Of a DNA stretch of 64,000 nucleotides, positions 10,637 to 33,232 are shown one piece after another. Origin of the DNA: Ianthella basta. Taxonomy: Eukaryota > Porifera > Demospongiae > Verongiida > Ianthellidae. The notes below the pieces were generated by a model. It searched no databases. It saw only the letters and a list, made by a program, of their open reading frames with translations, and was not told the origin of the DNA. The translations under genes were made by a program, and so were the position numbers. Each line of letters begins with the position of its first letter. The first letter of the stretch is position 1. The stretch covers positions 5,264,450-5,328,449 of the forward strand of contig OZ025887.1 of the NCBI GenBank assembly GCA_964019415.1. Reading direction: 5' to 3'.

Positions 10637-11560
10637 GCCTAGCTGCACATGCAGTAGTAAGTGGTCATAAACATTGTTTTGCTAAGCAGATCTTGTTGCC
10701 ATATAATGTATGCAAGCTGCAGCTGTGTAATGAAAATGAATAGTTTCACGTACATTTTAAACAATAACATCTTGTACACTGTGAATTGTAAGTTGTGTTG
10801 CAGCACATGTGCAATGTTTCTATTGATCTGTATGTGCAAGTCTGCTGCTGAACTGTCTCGTAACATCGATCGTCGCCATTAATTGGGGCGAGCGAAGCGA
10901 AGCCCCTCTCTTCTGGGTGGTGCAAAAACTGGAAGTTTTGGTACGTCTCATTGGGGCGAGCCAGAGCGAGCCCCACTCTGGCGTTGAGTGTAGGCGGAAG
11001 TCTCTGTTTTATTATTATTATCATTATTATTATTATTATGTATAGATGGTACGACCGTTTTGGCCCCCGGGGCCGATTTCATCTCGGTCATAGCCCCAAG
11101 CATAAGACGTCTATGCCCCAAGCCGTGTCTCTTCGCCGGTGTAGTAGAACACGGCTGCATGCCGTTCGCTTGCCAGCCGCGCACACTCCGAAACAAAGAC
11201 GTCTTACCAACAGTGCAGACTTCGAAACAAAGATGCCTTAGCAACCGCACACAACCCGTTGGAAGGACGCTCTCCCCTACCTTTGTTGTTGTAGCTATGG
11301 AGCAGCGGGTTTCACTGGAAGGACAGCGCGCTCCAGCTATAGTTCTAGCCAGGGACCAGATCTCTTTAGCGATCAAAGTTGGCTGCAGCGAGTTCCCTTC
11401 GAGCAGGCTGCTCATCTAGTGCATTCATGCTGATGCAATGTCGTTGTCAGTGTATTTGTGGGCATGGGTATAAGTTGATATACTTTGCATGTTGCCATGG
11501 TGTCTAGCACATTATGCTGAGGAAGACAGCATTTTACATTGAAGTTTATAATGCGAAATA
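10637..11560. other. Spacer between U2 and U3 with a GC-rich repeat-like block
   Basis: From 10637 to about 10877 this is U2 3' flank. From 10878 to about 11420 it contains a GC-rich block with two related palindromic phrases (ggggcgagcgaagcgaagcccc and ggggcgagccagagcgagcccc), then an ATT microsatellite at 11010-11039 and a CCCCGGGGCC palindrome. The overlapping open frames on both strands have no recognisable product. It looks like a dispersed repeat rather than a gene. Confidence 0.45.
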
Positions 11561-11771
11561 ATTGTCAAAACACATTGTGTCTAACTACTGTACTTTTAAA
11601 ACAGATGCAGCTGATGTTCTTTCAACAAATGTGGGCCCTACTTACAGTGGACCTGGGCTAATTCAGCCTATGTCTGATGAGGTGCTTGATGTTGAAAGAG
11701 GTATGCGGCTGCAGACTGCAGAATGTCTTGACATTGTACACTGTAATGCCACTGCCAAACTTGGCTACATG

Positions 11772-11976
<205 letters not shown>

Positions 11977-12816
11977 TTTAGCTAATTAGTGAATTTCATT
12001 GTACTTTGTGTTCTATGACAGTGGTAAGACTAGCAATCCTGAGAGGCCACCTGAACCTGAGCCCGATCCTCTCCCAAAGGATCTTTAGGAACAGTGTGCA
12101 CCACAGGAAACTGCTTTCCTAAGAAAGAGGCCAGTTGACACAAGTCACAAGGCAAGGTCTGAACCACAACTACTCAGCAATGACCACAAAGTGAAGGTGA
12201 CTACTGCAGCAGTCCCCCAGGGTCCACAGGTACCCCCTGTGGGTCACGGGAAAACAGAGAAGGTTCCTCAAGTGCAGGCAACACCAAAAAATTTGCAGCC
12301 ACTCCAACCAGCACAATCCTGTGATGAAGGCTATGGTACAGGAACAGGGTCAAGCAGGAATAAAACTGGTACAAAATGTAGTGTTTATATTGAATGTAGT
12401 GTGAAATAAACATCATTTTAAGTCCTTGCCCTCTACATCAGACATAGATGATGTGGCTCGTACTGACATTCCTCAGTCAGCTATCACAGACATTTCTACA
12501 TGAAGCCAGTCCTCTGCCGGCCCCATCTTTGCTCACACGTCATTTGCCACTGCATACAAGGATGAGCAATACTGCATGGATCACAAGTCACGCATTCCCC
12601 AGCCCAACACCGGTGAGACACAGTTTGAGTCACTCCCAAGTATTTGTGTTATATGACTATGCCCTAACAATAGCATCCATAGCACTGTGTCCATTTTCCC
12701 TTCCTTTTCAGTTCGTAACAGTTCTTAGCAGTTTATAACTCTGAGCTGACAATTGGGAAGACCAAAATGGTGCACCCATGCTGAAAGAGCTAGGGAACTG
12801 CTCTCACCCTAAAACG

Positions 12817-12990
12817 TACCGTATACGCTTTAACTTTCACGGGGTTAAAACTTTCATGGTTTTTGCAGATCAGCAACCATCCACAAAAGTTTCAACCCGC
12901 GAAAACTTACACAAGGCTTTATTTCTCCTGCTTGAGACTCTGCAACCGCAAAAGTAAAAATGCGGAAAACGCAAAAACTTGCGAACCACA
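12817..12990. mobile_element. Short AT/CG-mixed insertion inside U3 exon 5
   Basis: Compared with U5 (19880-19905) and U4, the exon text is interrupted after ctcaccctaaaac by about 170 unrelated bases and resumes at ttgatcctgatgtg. The insert contains repeated gcaaaa.cttgcg/cgcgaaaactt phrases in both orientations, like a foldback MITE. No coding capacity. Confidence 0.5.
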
Positions 12991-14596
12991 AAAGCTTTGA
13001 TCCTGATGTGTACCTGGAATCCTTGCAGTTGGACATCCTTCGCCACATGGAGGTCGACACATCTCTCTATATCACAAACAGAGCACGACTGGAGCAAATG
13101 TACCCCTATCTGCCTCGACAGAAAGGTATGGTGGCTGATGTTGTGTATTCCATTCTAAAGCATGCTGTCAGTGAAGAGGAGGCCAGAGCTGTGAGAGACA
13201 CAAGTAAGCACAGCTGTCCCAACGTATACATATCTGTCACTTGCATGCTAATTTTCTCAGTTTGTGCTGTATGGCTTACAAGGATCCTCTTTTTTCCCAG
13301 TAAACGTCCTTTTGCGAGTTGGATGGAACACTCTGAAGGACTGCTAAGCCATCAAGTACCTCAATGTTGAAAGACTTGCCAGGAAACTGCTACCTCATGA
13401 TGTCATGGCATAATGGAGGAAGGAGAAAGACAATTGGCAGCTATAAGGAATTGTATATAGAAGAACTACATAATCTCCTCAAGTAGAAGGCAGAGCGACA
13501 CCTGACAAGGACGCGTGTTGTTCATGCTTCGTTTGTGGCTACTGGAGATGTGCAATTCATCAATGATCTCCTGCTAGTAGGTAAAGATTGGTACACTAAG
13601 GGAAGGGTTTTCCTTTTTTATGTAGCCTGTGGCCAATGAAACTTCACAGGACAACCTGTATGTACACACATACGTACGTATATACTTGTATACACATACT
13701 GAATACAGCACACTGTCCTATTCTACCATTCCATGTGCAGGTCTTTTTGTGTCAAGAGGCAACCCTACGCTGCAATTAATCCAAGAATTCATTTCAGGCC
13801 ATCCAGGAGTCAGTGGTGTTTGACAAGGTTATCATTCAGATTGTGCAATGTCTGACAGATGCAGGGGAGTTGGGCCTATAGCCAATGAGTTGAAGGAACA
13901 AGGAGCAACAATGAGCAATCATTTGCATTTCCTTGGGCTTGACTAGCTACTCTGCCTCAACATCACACCCTTCCACCTGGGCTGATTTTGTCCAACTGCC
14001 GGGAAAGGGTAGAGTGGATAAAGATGTGATCCAGGCCATCCCTAGTGGCCCCTGGGGCAGTAACCAAGGAGATGTGTTCCATGTGACCCAACAGCAACCA
14101 GTGACAGCAGCAGCTGTGCAGGAGCTCTCAGCTAAACAGATTGACCCACCAAGACATACATATATATGTATGTGAAGTAGTGGTCTCATCTGTTGTGTGG
14201 TAGCATTGCAATCATCAGCATGGACACGTCATAGTACCTTACACCACACACAGTAGATTACTACCTGAAGATAACTTGTGCTTCTCTGCTTTTCCTACAG
14301 TATGGAATGAGTCCACATTGGAAAGTACCACTAAGCGCTACAAAGATGCCAGTGAAGATGTTGATGGCAACCATGCTGAAGCCAAGCTTGGCAGCAGATC
14401 ACCTGTTACCGACCGACAGAGCAGTGATTCATCAGGCAAATCATCCAAGTTCTATGTGGGCCCATCGTCCTCTTCAAATGCTGATAGGAACCAAAGAGGA
14501 GTTGCTGCCAGTCCAAGTGGCTCTGCTGCAGTACAACAAGAAACATGAGAATGCCCTCCATTGTTCCTGAACACTCCAAGCCTTCTCAAACAGGAG

Positions 14597-15175
14597 TACA
14601 GTGGAACCCCGCCTTGTGGACACCCCTGAAAAGCGGACACCTCGATTATGCGGACACTTCCTAAACTCCCAATGATTGGCCCTATTCTACCTGTATAAAC
14701 TTCCCCTTGAAATGCGGAGATCCCGTTATTCCGTATTGCGAACAGCGCCCTGTGTATCGCCCTATAAAACTCTGTATAAACCCCACCCGATAATCCGGAC
14801 ATTTCAATCAGCTGCCAGAAAATGGCCGCTCCCTGATTTGCACTGCTACCTCTGACAAGTGACAGGAACAGCACAGAAGTTGACGAGTACCGCAAACCGT
14901 ATATACTGTGGGTTTTGAAAGTGTCTTTAACATGGGAAAATTCAGCACGAACAGCTACCCTTTAGAATCATCTTCAGAAATGGTGCGTGAGTCGAGTACT
15001 CGAGCGAACCACCTCTACCTTTACAAATTCGTCTTATTTTGATATTTTTCAGGCATACTAGATGATTATTTTAACGTATGGGCTTATAAGCTGTACCTCT
15101 GAAATGCGGACACCCCTATAATCAGGACACTTCTCTTGTTCCGAAGGGTGTCTGCATTATTGGGGTTCCACTGTA
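14597..15175. mobile_element. Tc1/mariner-type MITE, 579 bp
   Basis: The terminal inverted repeat TACAGTGGAACCCC at 14597 matches TGGGGTTCCACTGTA ending at 15175. Both ends begin with TA, the target duplication of Tc1/mariner elements. Internal sub-repeats (gcggacac, aatgcggacacc) are present. There is no intact transposase. It sits at the junction between the U3 relic and the Gypsy pol relic, so it inserted after that event or at its boundary. Confidence 0.8.
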
Positions 15176-16269
15176 GTGAGTGTATGTTGAAGGGATGTGT
15201 ACTGTGGGGAACACGTGTTCTTGTTCCAAGCAAGTTGCAAGGCAGAGTGCTGGATGAATTACACTGCAACCACCTTGGCATGTCTCCAATGAAAAGTCTG
15301 GCCCGAAGTTACGTTTGGTGGCCTGGTTTGGATCAGGAGATTGAGGAAATTGCCAAGGGGGCACTTCCTGCCAAGGCGTGAAGGACTTGCCTGCAGTAGC
15401 CCCGTAGATGCTCATTCTAAATGGCCTGAAGTGATTGAGATGGGATCTACCATTGCCTAGAGTACTATTGCTGTTTTGTGACAGGTTTTTGCTTTACATG
15501 ATTTACCGTTACAATTGGTAACCGACAATGGTCCTCAATTTGTCTCAGATGATTTCAAGCAGTATACCTTGAAGCCAACGGAGTCAAACACATTCACTGT
15601 GCTCCTTACTACCCAGCTTCAAATGGTTTGGCTGAACGCTTCATTAAAACCTTTAAAACAGCAATGTTAATAGCAGAACATTAAGGCACTCCTCAAGAGT
15701 TATGGTTACCTAACTTTCTCCTGAGTTATTGTTCCACGCCTCACGCCACTACCAACCGTACTCCTAGCTCCCTTTTCCTACAGCGAGAACTACGCACCAG
15801 GCTTGATCTGTTACAATCTTCATGTGCTGATCATGTGACCCAACAGCAAGCTCAACAGTCTCACTATCATGATTCTAATGCCATAACCCAAGAGTTCTCA
15901 GTTGACCAAGATGTCTGGGCTAAGAATTTTAGATCTGGTCCCAAGTGGAGCTCTGGAGTACTGGTGAAGCGAAATGGTCCTCTGTCCTACACTGTCCATT
16001 TGTCCTCTAGTGTCTGTTGGAATCATCACATTGACCATCTTCGCCACAGACTAGCCACAGAAGGTCTTTCAGAGAGTTCGGAGCACGACTCTGGAGCGTT
16101 TGCAGAATTGCCTTCAACATTGTCCCATTCAGAGAATGAACATGTGCCAGCCAATGTGAACAATCCTCCAATTCCTTGTACTGATTCACCTGTTACCTGC
16201 GACCTGGAGCTGCACAGGTATTCATTACGGCACAGACGTCCAGCAACACGCTACGAACCTTCTTCTTAA
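15176..16269 (+). mobile_element. Degenerate Ty3/Gypsy retrotransposon pol relic (integrase)
   Basis: The start encodes an integrase H2C2 zinc-binding region (LHCNHLGMSPMKSLARSYVWWPGL), typical of Gypsy elements. A catalytic-core remnant follows in shifting frames (LVTDNGPQFVSDDF; then ASNGLAERFIKTFK). The C-terminal integrase part is open from 15835 to 16269 (DQDVWAKNF, PLSYTVHL, HIDHLRHRL) and ends at the TAA before the polypurine tract. Several stops and frameshifts break the reading frame. The 5' LTR, gag, protease and reverse transcriptase are absent. This is a dead 5'-truncated copy inside the U3 pseudogene. Confidence 0.85.
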
Positions 16270-16270
16270 T

Positions 16271-16571
16271 GGGGGAGGAGTGTGGTGTACTTGATGTATT
16301 TGCATGTACTCGTATTTGTATTGCATTGTCATATGTTTGCCTGTATGCCGTGTGCTTGCCTTGTAATTGTTTAATTCAGTGTGCTTGCCTTGTAATTGTT
16401 TTTCTGTGTGGATCTGTAATTGCTAAGTTGTGTACTAAGCTGGCATGTTCTGGAACTTTCATTAGTCTAGAGTGCTTGTGGACTGTGTGTAGCTGCTGTT
16501 GTTCATTGGTTTGAATTTGAGTGCGGAGAATTTGTTGCGACTTGTTCATCAACTAGAATCAAGCTATTACA
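16271..16571 (+). mobile_element. Polypurine tract and 3' LTR of the Gypsy relic
   Basis: The polypurine tract GGGGGAGGAG (16271-16280) directly precedes TGTGGTGTAC. The sequence then runs 291 bases to ...AAGCTATTACA at 16571, giving TG...CA ends. The next bases (accatgttcaat) resume the U-family coding sequence equivalent to U2 10122, which fixes the LTR edge independently. No second LTR is present in the window. Confidence 0.8.
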
Positions 16572-16742
16572 ACCATGTTCAATTTTGAGTGATGGCTATG
16601 AGAAACCTGCTCACCTCCTTTCTCCAATTGACACTCTTGTGGAAAGATGAATGCCCCAGGAAGAGCATTTCTTCCTGACTGTTCTAAGCTACATCACCCT
16701 GTACCCTGAAGCACAATCAGAGGGTGCATTCACAGACCAAGT
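16572..16742 (+). pseudogene. U3 C-terminal relic after the Gypsy insertion
   Basis: This matches U2 10122-10293 (LSDGYEKPA, then TALSYITLYPEAQSEGAF in U2) with a TGA stop early in the segment and a small deletion near the end. It is the right flank of the Gypsy insertion. It shows that the element landed in or next to the C-terminal coding region and that most of the large exon was lost. Confidence 0.85.
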
Positions 16743-17299
16743 AATGTGATGTAATACCGCGTCCTACTGCTTTCTTGAAATTTTTACTGATGCAGCTGAA
16801 ATAGCTAGCTTTAGAACGGTAATTGAGTCTGTATGTACACTAATTGTTTGAATGATTGAAGTTATTCTTTAATTTACACCGCGCGATGCCAACGGCTTTA
16901 TCGCCTCCAAGTCAAATGTTCCCATCCTGTTTAGAGCATAGTGGTGTATCGCCCTGTAGTTAAAACACCTGCTTTGCGTGTTCGTAGACGGACCGGTGCG
17001 TGGACGAAGACAAAGCAATGGATCGTAATCTGATCACCTAAAAACCCAACACATCCGTTCTCCATTTCACGTTAGACCGCGTAGAGGGCACGCGAAACAA
17101 AGTTAAGGGTAGCTACAGCTTACATACGAAGTAGCAGCTAAAACAGGTGAAATGCAGGTGGTACATAGTTATGCTCCGAGTTGCGCAATACTCTCTTACG
17201 TAATGTAAACGGGACAGGCGATGGGGAGGGCTGAAGGGGTTTTGCTCGGTAAACGTGCCAACGCAGCAGTGAGACTTAACTACAGTGTATATTGCTTGG
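16743..17299. other. Spacer and possible promoter region upstream of U4
   Basis: No coding feature is recognised. The last 130 bases (about 17180-17299) resemble 18130-18308 upstream of U5 exon 1 (gcgcaata, tacgt, ggggagggctgaagggttttt, cgcag.agtgaga), so the promoter-proximal region is duplicated along with exon 1. Confidence 0.5.
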
Positions 17300-17812
17300 A
17301 TGTTCTGGGAGACCAAAGTACCACTCGTTCATTCTTTATGTACTCCAGCAGGAGTTGTCAGTGCGCCGGAATATGACGGGAATGGCCCACAGGGTGTGAA
17401 AGCGAGTGTCGAGAGAGCACTGAACTACAGTGAACCGCAGCGGTTAAATAATGTGACAGGTGTGCGTGTGTGTTCCCTATATATGTTGCTTCGCGTAAAG
17501 TAATGGGCTTACCTCAATCTATACCCGCCCCACTATTATGCCTTATAATTAAACAGATGCAGCTTGTGTTTATGGTAGACCACGACTGTTCCCACCTCCT
17601 GTGTGTCATGATCAGGCGCTTCAATCGCTTCAAAGGGGTGTCCCTCATGCTGGAAGAGCTAAAGAACTGCTCTGACCCTAAGAAGTGTTTTGATCCTAAT
17701 GTGTTCTTGAAATCTTTGCGGTTGGACAGCCTTCTTCCTAGGATTGAGGTGGACATGTGCTTCTATATCACAAACAGAGCACAACTGGAGCAGATGACAA
17801 TAAGATGGCCGC
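17300..17812 (+). pseudogene. Unit U4: fragment with exon 1, exon 2 fused to exon 5
   Basis: The exon 1 equivalent is 17300-17459 (ATG TTC TGG GAG ..., gtgtgc donor). The exon 2 equivalent begins at about 17557 after aaacag. Within it the sequence switches from U5 exon 2 text to U5 exon 5 text (LMLEELKNCSDPKKCFDPNV), so an internal deletion joined two exons. The match stops abruptly at 17797 (CAACTGGAGCAGATG) where unrelated sequence starts. It is a truncated, probably non-functional duplicate. Confidence 0.75.
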
Positions 17813-18119
17813 CGCGTAGCGCAGAAGTGGATTTAGCTATAATTTTAAGTGCTATGTAATTGCCGTTCCTATCCTTTGTTTGCATCCGCGTCCGTGCGGA
17901 CCGTCAGAAAAATAGAATCTACCTGCAGGTGATAGTTACGGTGCGCATTTCGGGAACTGACTCGCACATGACAATGCCTATCTAAGCATCTTCCACTTTA
18001 CTTGTGAGACGATAAGGAACACTCTAGCCTATGTAAAGACAACAGTTTCTAATGAACCTCATCGTCGCCGCCCAGCACTACAGTACAGCGGAGAACAACA
18101 GACAGTGGGATCCAGTTTC

Positions 18120-18308
18120 TACGATTCCTCCGCTAGTTGCGCAATAGATACTACTGCCTTACGTCATGCATGCACGCCGACGCCTATATATATATATATA
18201 TAGGCGAGGGGAGGGTTGAAGGGTTTTTCCCACACGTAGGCAGCAGCTTGGCTATGTATAAATGTGCTAACGCAGCTGTGAGATTTAACTTTAGTGTTTA
18301 TTGCTTGG
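18120..18308 (+). promoter_or_regulatory. Putative U5 promoter region
   Basis: This sequence lies immediately upstream of the proposed U5 start. It includes a (TA)n run (18187-18203), CpG-containing stretches and a tatgtataaatg TATA-like sequence near 18253. Part of it is conserved upstream of U4. No transcription start can be proven from sequence. Confidence 0.3.
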
Positions 18309-28709
<10,401 letters not shown>

Positions 28710-29757
28710 CAGAGACCATGCTTTCACACTGCCACAAGAAGATACTTGACTTAGAGATAGGTAAGTACAAAGGTGTAAACTGGTGTAACATGTTGTTCCT
28801 GCAGTTGTAATCACAGGCACAGTTTGTAGCACTCATTCATATTGCTGTAGGTACTAGTATAGTTGTAGCATTGGTGATTATCATAATCTTGTTTCTTGTA
28901 CTGCAGGGTGTGAATTAGCCTCAGACTGCTGTAAGAAACCTGTTATTTCTCTGTAACTATAGCTATCTTGTGAACTAACACATACGTACTTCCCAAACTC
29001 CCACCCCCACCCACGCACACGTGTAGAATGTTTTTAATAATGTCACCACAATTTTGTAGTTCTGTGCTGAATTTTAATGCACCTATATAATATTATACAG
29101 TACATGTGACGTTACAGACACAGCTAGACTATAGTATTATACAGTGGGCTCTGATTTATCCGACGTCATCTGTTCCCTCAAAACTTGTCGGATATATCAG
29201 ATGTCACATAAAAAGTATGCATACAATAGTATGTAGCACTTCTGTTCCTCAGTCTTCAGTCAGATAAATCAGATTTAATTCCGGATAAATAGATGTCGGA
29301 TAAATCAGAGCCCACTGTATTTATATAGCTACAGTAGCTAATACAGAATCATTAGTGGCACATGTATGTACATGTACACAAGTGTTAGTATAGCTCGCTG
29401 CATGTAAATGCAGTGTGTGTGTGTACATGGCCATGGTGTACATGACATAATTACTGTATTTGCAGCTATATATAGTGAGCTAGCTACATACATGCATACC
29501 GATTGCTTGGATAAATATGTGGCTAAATAAACACATATGCACATGTACATGCCACACTGAATCTGCATAAAAGACACTGTGCATGTAGCACAGTTAATTC
29601 CCAATAGTTAGTTAGCACCCCTTGAGGGTCCACTGCCCTTAATTGCAGAGCCTGTATGAGACTTCTGTGTCTTGGAACCGATCATAACTACCATATGAAA
29701 TGCTTCAGCCCATTTCCGGTCGCCATTTTATAATAGCACCCGCGGAAGTGGGCAGGG
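28710..29757. other. Intergenic spacer after the TPR-CHAT array
   Basis: This contains the U5 3' flank, one MITE (listed separately) and AT-rich sequence rich in short palindromes such as tgcatgca and tacatgta. No coding potential is seen. Confidence 0.6.
29140..29319. mobile_element. MITE with TA-flanked terminal inverted repeats, 180 bp
   Basis: The left end TACAGTGGGCTCTGATTTAT matches the right end (ATAAATCAGAGCCCACTGTA) as a perfect inverted repeat of at least 20 bases. Sub-terminal TTATCCGACG/TGTCGGATAA repeats also pair. TA at both outer ends points to Tc1/mariner-like mobilisation. Confidence 0.9.
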
Positions 29758-29775
29758 TTGCTGGGGACGCGGACA

Positions 29776-30233
29776 ATGACGTCATGGCAAGTGATATTGC
29801 GTCAGCCCACAAGACGAAGAGGTTACACGTGTTTGGACGGAGATTTGGGTGAGTATTGTTTGAGTGTCCTGTTGAAGTTCCTCGTTTTAAGTTGTACCTG
29901 TACCTTCTTTTACTATGTTACGTATTTCTTTGTTCCGCAGATTGTATGCGTGAATCGCCTGCGTTTATGTCTTTCTACTCGTCGAAGAGCCCAAAGGGTA
30001 AGGAGGCTGATAATTGGTCGCTTTTTGGGTTTGTTTTACACAGTGTTCGTAGAATTAATAGTCTGTTTGTTTCTTCTACAGTCATCAGGCCAGCTGTTGA
30101 TGTCGTTTGTGAAGATACGACCGAACGAGGCCAAGTCCAACGTCTCAAGAGCGTTCATGCTTTTCAATATATGACTGTAGTCCAGTGTAGTAGAGAAGAA
30201 AGTGCCGTGTCTCAGCTTTTAGCCATCTCTTGA
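29776..30233 (+). CDS. Small spliced ORF just upstream of EIF5 (93 aa, unrecognised)
   Basis: Exons 29776-29848, 29941-29997 and 30082-30233 have consensus donors (gtgagt, gtaagg) and acceptors (tgttccgcag, tcttctacag) and join in phase 1 to give 282 nt ending in TGA. The product is basic at its N terminus (LRQPTRRRGYT) and has no motif I know. An in-frame ATG also exists at 29758 or 29776. The stop is only 77 bases before the EIF5 start codon, so the three exons may instead be the spliced 5' leader of EIF5 with an upstream ORF. The CpG-rich sequence at 29740-29780 would suit a promoter. Confidence 0.4.
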
Positions 30234-30310
30234 CCAGCAAGCGCACTTAGCAACACTACCCCTTTTTCTATTATTGCTGTCACCCTGGACGTCACACCCA
30301 TCACAGCACC

Positions 30311-32852
30311 ATGGCTTTGTTGAACATTAATCGGGAGAACAGTGATGCCTTCTATCGCTACAAGATGCCTGCCTTGATGGCTAAGGTGGAAGGCAAGGGC
30401 AACGGCATCAAGACTGTTGTAGTGAACATGCCCGAAGTTGCGAAGGCTCTTCAGAGGCCACCAGCATGTAAGGGTTGATGTGGGTGTGATTGAGTGTGTT
30501 GTTTGTGTGCTGGTGTGCATGGTTGTGTCAGTTAATTTGTGGTAGTAATCGAATCTCACCACGTGACAAAGACACACAAGTGTTGTGTAGAAGCAAGCTG
30601 TTTATGGAGGGCATGTCATGTTGTGTAGCACCTCACACTCCATGTCTCACTCACCTCACACTGCATGTTCTCACTCTTGCCTCACGCTGCACGTTCTCAC
30701 ATTTTGTGTGCATTTTGTAATTCTGTTCAGATCCTTGCAAATTCTTTGGATTTGAGCTGGGTGCACAGACCCAGTTGGACAAGACAGGACGCCACATTGT
30801 TAACGGAGCCCACGAGGGAGCCAAACTTCAGGAACTGCTTGATGGCTTCATCAGGAAGTTTGTGCTCTGCCCCGAGTGCGACAACCCGGAGACAGTCCTG
30901 GTACGTGCTGACACAGATACTGATGTGGTGTGTGTGTGGTTCAGTTGTGGCAGTCACCATTTAGGATTGTTCCCCTTGAGCGATTCATCCTGACTCTGGC
31001 TTCACTGCCCAGCCAGTGTCTGGGCATTGTACATGTTCACATCTTATCGTCCCATTCTGAAAGCCGAGCCATACAGAACAGGGGTCGTATTTGACTAGTG
31101 TGTATGGCTTTGAAGGCTTTTAGCTATTGTAGGCTGTAGCACTGATATCCCTGTATGAAGGATGTACAAACATCTTAGCTCTTTGTGGTTGGACAAGCTT
31201 ACCTGCTCTCTGTGCTATTTCCACTGCTCTGGACATTGTGTCAATTGTCGCTTGTAGAAATGTGGCAAGAGTGCCATCAAGATGCAGTGTCAGGCGTGTG
31301 GCTGCTCTCACCTCCTGGACATGAAGCACAAGCTGGCTACCTACATCTTGAGGAACCCTCCTGACGCTACAGTAGAGGGAGCAAGTGGCAAGAAGTGAGA
31401 ACAAAGGAGGAAGGAAGGAGGGAGGGGTAACACATTGTCGTGGTTCTGTGCAGTCTTTACTGAGTGTTCCGTGTTGTTGTAGGGAGAAGGGAAAGAAACG
31501 AAAGGGTAAGGACAAAGAAGCACCCTCATCTCCAACTGATGAAGTGGAGGAAGATCAATTTGAGGACTTCAAAGACCTCCCACCGGTAAGGGATGACAGT
31601 GGCTAAGAGAAACAACTGTGTGTGTCATTTCATTTGCCTTGAGACGTGTCCTCCCTTTCTCTTGCTAGGACAACGGCAAGGAGCGTGACCAGGATGAAGA
31701 TTGGGGCGAGGACACCAGCGAAGATGCTGTGAAGGCTCGAATGACTGATCTGTCCAACGGGGCGGCCATTCTTGCCATCAATGACGACCTTGACAAGAGC
31801 CCCAAGGAGCGTCTTGACCTCTTCTACAAGTTTGTTGCAGGGTTTAAGAGTGGAGGGGGTGTGCCTGCCATTGCTAGGGACCTTGTCAAGATCAAGGCCG
31901 AGGCCGAGCGGCTGGACATGATGGAGAAGGCACCAGGGATCCTGGCCGAGCTGATCTACTCCAAGAACCTGCTCAAGGAGATCAAGGACTACAGGCCCAT
32001 CATGCTCCATGTGAGTGGGTGGATGAGGGGGGGGGGGGGGGGGGGGGGAATGGCTGAGTGTTTGATCAATGCATGGCTTGGGAGTGCTGGCAGATATGGC
32101 ACACTCAGCTGTTTGCAGGCTGCACTGTAATTCAATAACTGTCTGTTTAGTAGTTTAGCTCAAGACTGCATACCTGTCTGTGTACTTCTTGAGTGCCTCT
32201 GCACCTTCCCTTTCTTTGCTGCTCTTTCTCTGTGTTCCCTCAGTTCACTGTGGACAATCCCAAGGGCCAAAAGACCTTGCTTGGTGCGTTTGAGATCATT
32301 GTAGGCAAGGAGCATCCAGAGCTGTTGCCCCGAGCTGGCCACATTCTGAAGGCCTTCTACGATGAAGATGTTGTGGAGGAGGAGATCATTCTGGAGTGGG
32401 CAGAAAAGGTAAGACACTCCGTTTTTAGCACCTCAGTGTGTGTGCATCTGTGACAGTGTGTGATGTGTGTGGTGGGGCGGGGGTAGTCATGTGAATGTGT
32501 GTAATACACAAATGATAATACCCTTGACATTGAATACCTTGGCTTCCAGTGAAGTTCACATTGAGTATCATACTCTCCTATTGCGTATACGTGTGTGTGT
32601 GCTTCCACTGTGCAGGTCTCCAAGAAGCATGTCTCCAAAGATGTTGCCAAGCAGATCCGTGACCGTGCTGCCCCCTTCATCGAGTGGCTCAAGAGTGCTG
32701 AGGAGGAATCAAGTGGCGAAGATGATGATGAAGTGGAGATTGTGTACTCAGAGAGCCAGGCGGGCCCACCCAAGGTCATCAAGGAAGTGCCACAGAAGAT
32801 GGAGGAAGAAGAGGAGGAGGAAGGCGGAGATATCGACATTGATGCCATCTGA
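30311..32852 (+). CDS. EIF5: Eukaryotic translation initiation factor 5
   Basis: Seven exons: 30311-30467, 30731-30900, 31258-31394, 31483-31585, 31669-32010, 32244-32408 and 32616-32852, giving 436 aa (human eIF5 is about 431). The N-terminal domain has the expected [20 protein letters not shown] start, an arginine finger region (Arg near residue 15) and a four-cysteine zinc finger (CPEC in exon 2, then CGK and CQACGC in exon 3). A charged linker and a C-terminal W2/HEAT (eIF5C) domain follow. The acidic aromatic tail ends in a Glu-rich run and DIDIDAI. eIF5 is the GTPase-activating protein for eIF2 in the 43S preinitiation complex and helps set start-codon selection. The gene is convergent with NOP2, 380 bp away. 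Confidence 0.97.
32027..32048. repeat. Poly-G run of 22 in EIF5 intron 5
   Basis: Twenty-two uninterrupted G residues begin 16 bases after the exon 5 donor. Such runs are length-variable and error-prone, and can form G-quadruplexes in the intron RNA. Confidence 0.9.
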
Positions 32853-33232
32853 GCGCTGAGAACCTATCCCCCCTACATGTAGTGTAGCGAGTAGAGTTAG
32901 GCTTTAGCATGGGGGTACATAGCTTACTTAGGCTTACATTGTAGTCAGCTGCAACCTGTACACGAAGGGCAGCTTGTGTAGTTTGAACTTGGTCTATCGG
33001 AACTTTGGTTATCAGCACGAGTACACTCAAGTGCATTAATTTGTTCTACTTCTGGTTAGGTTGTACGCAATTTTCTTTGTAGTATGATGAATGATAATTA
33101 ACTGAACTGGGGCTCATGCATGTGCGGCAGATAATGGTATGTTTGACAACGTGAACATACACAGATTTAGTGATTTGATAGAGGCTCAGTACAGATACAG
33201 ATACAGTTTTAGTACACATGCAGCACAATTTG

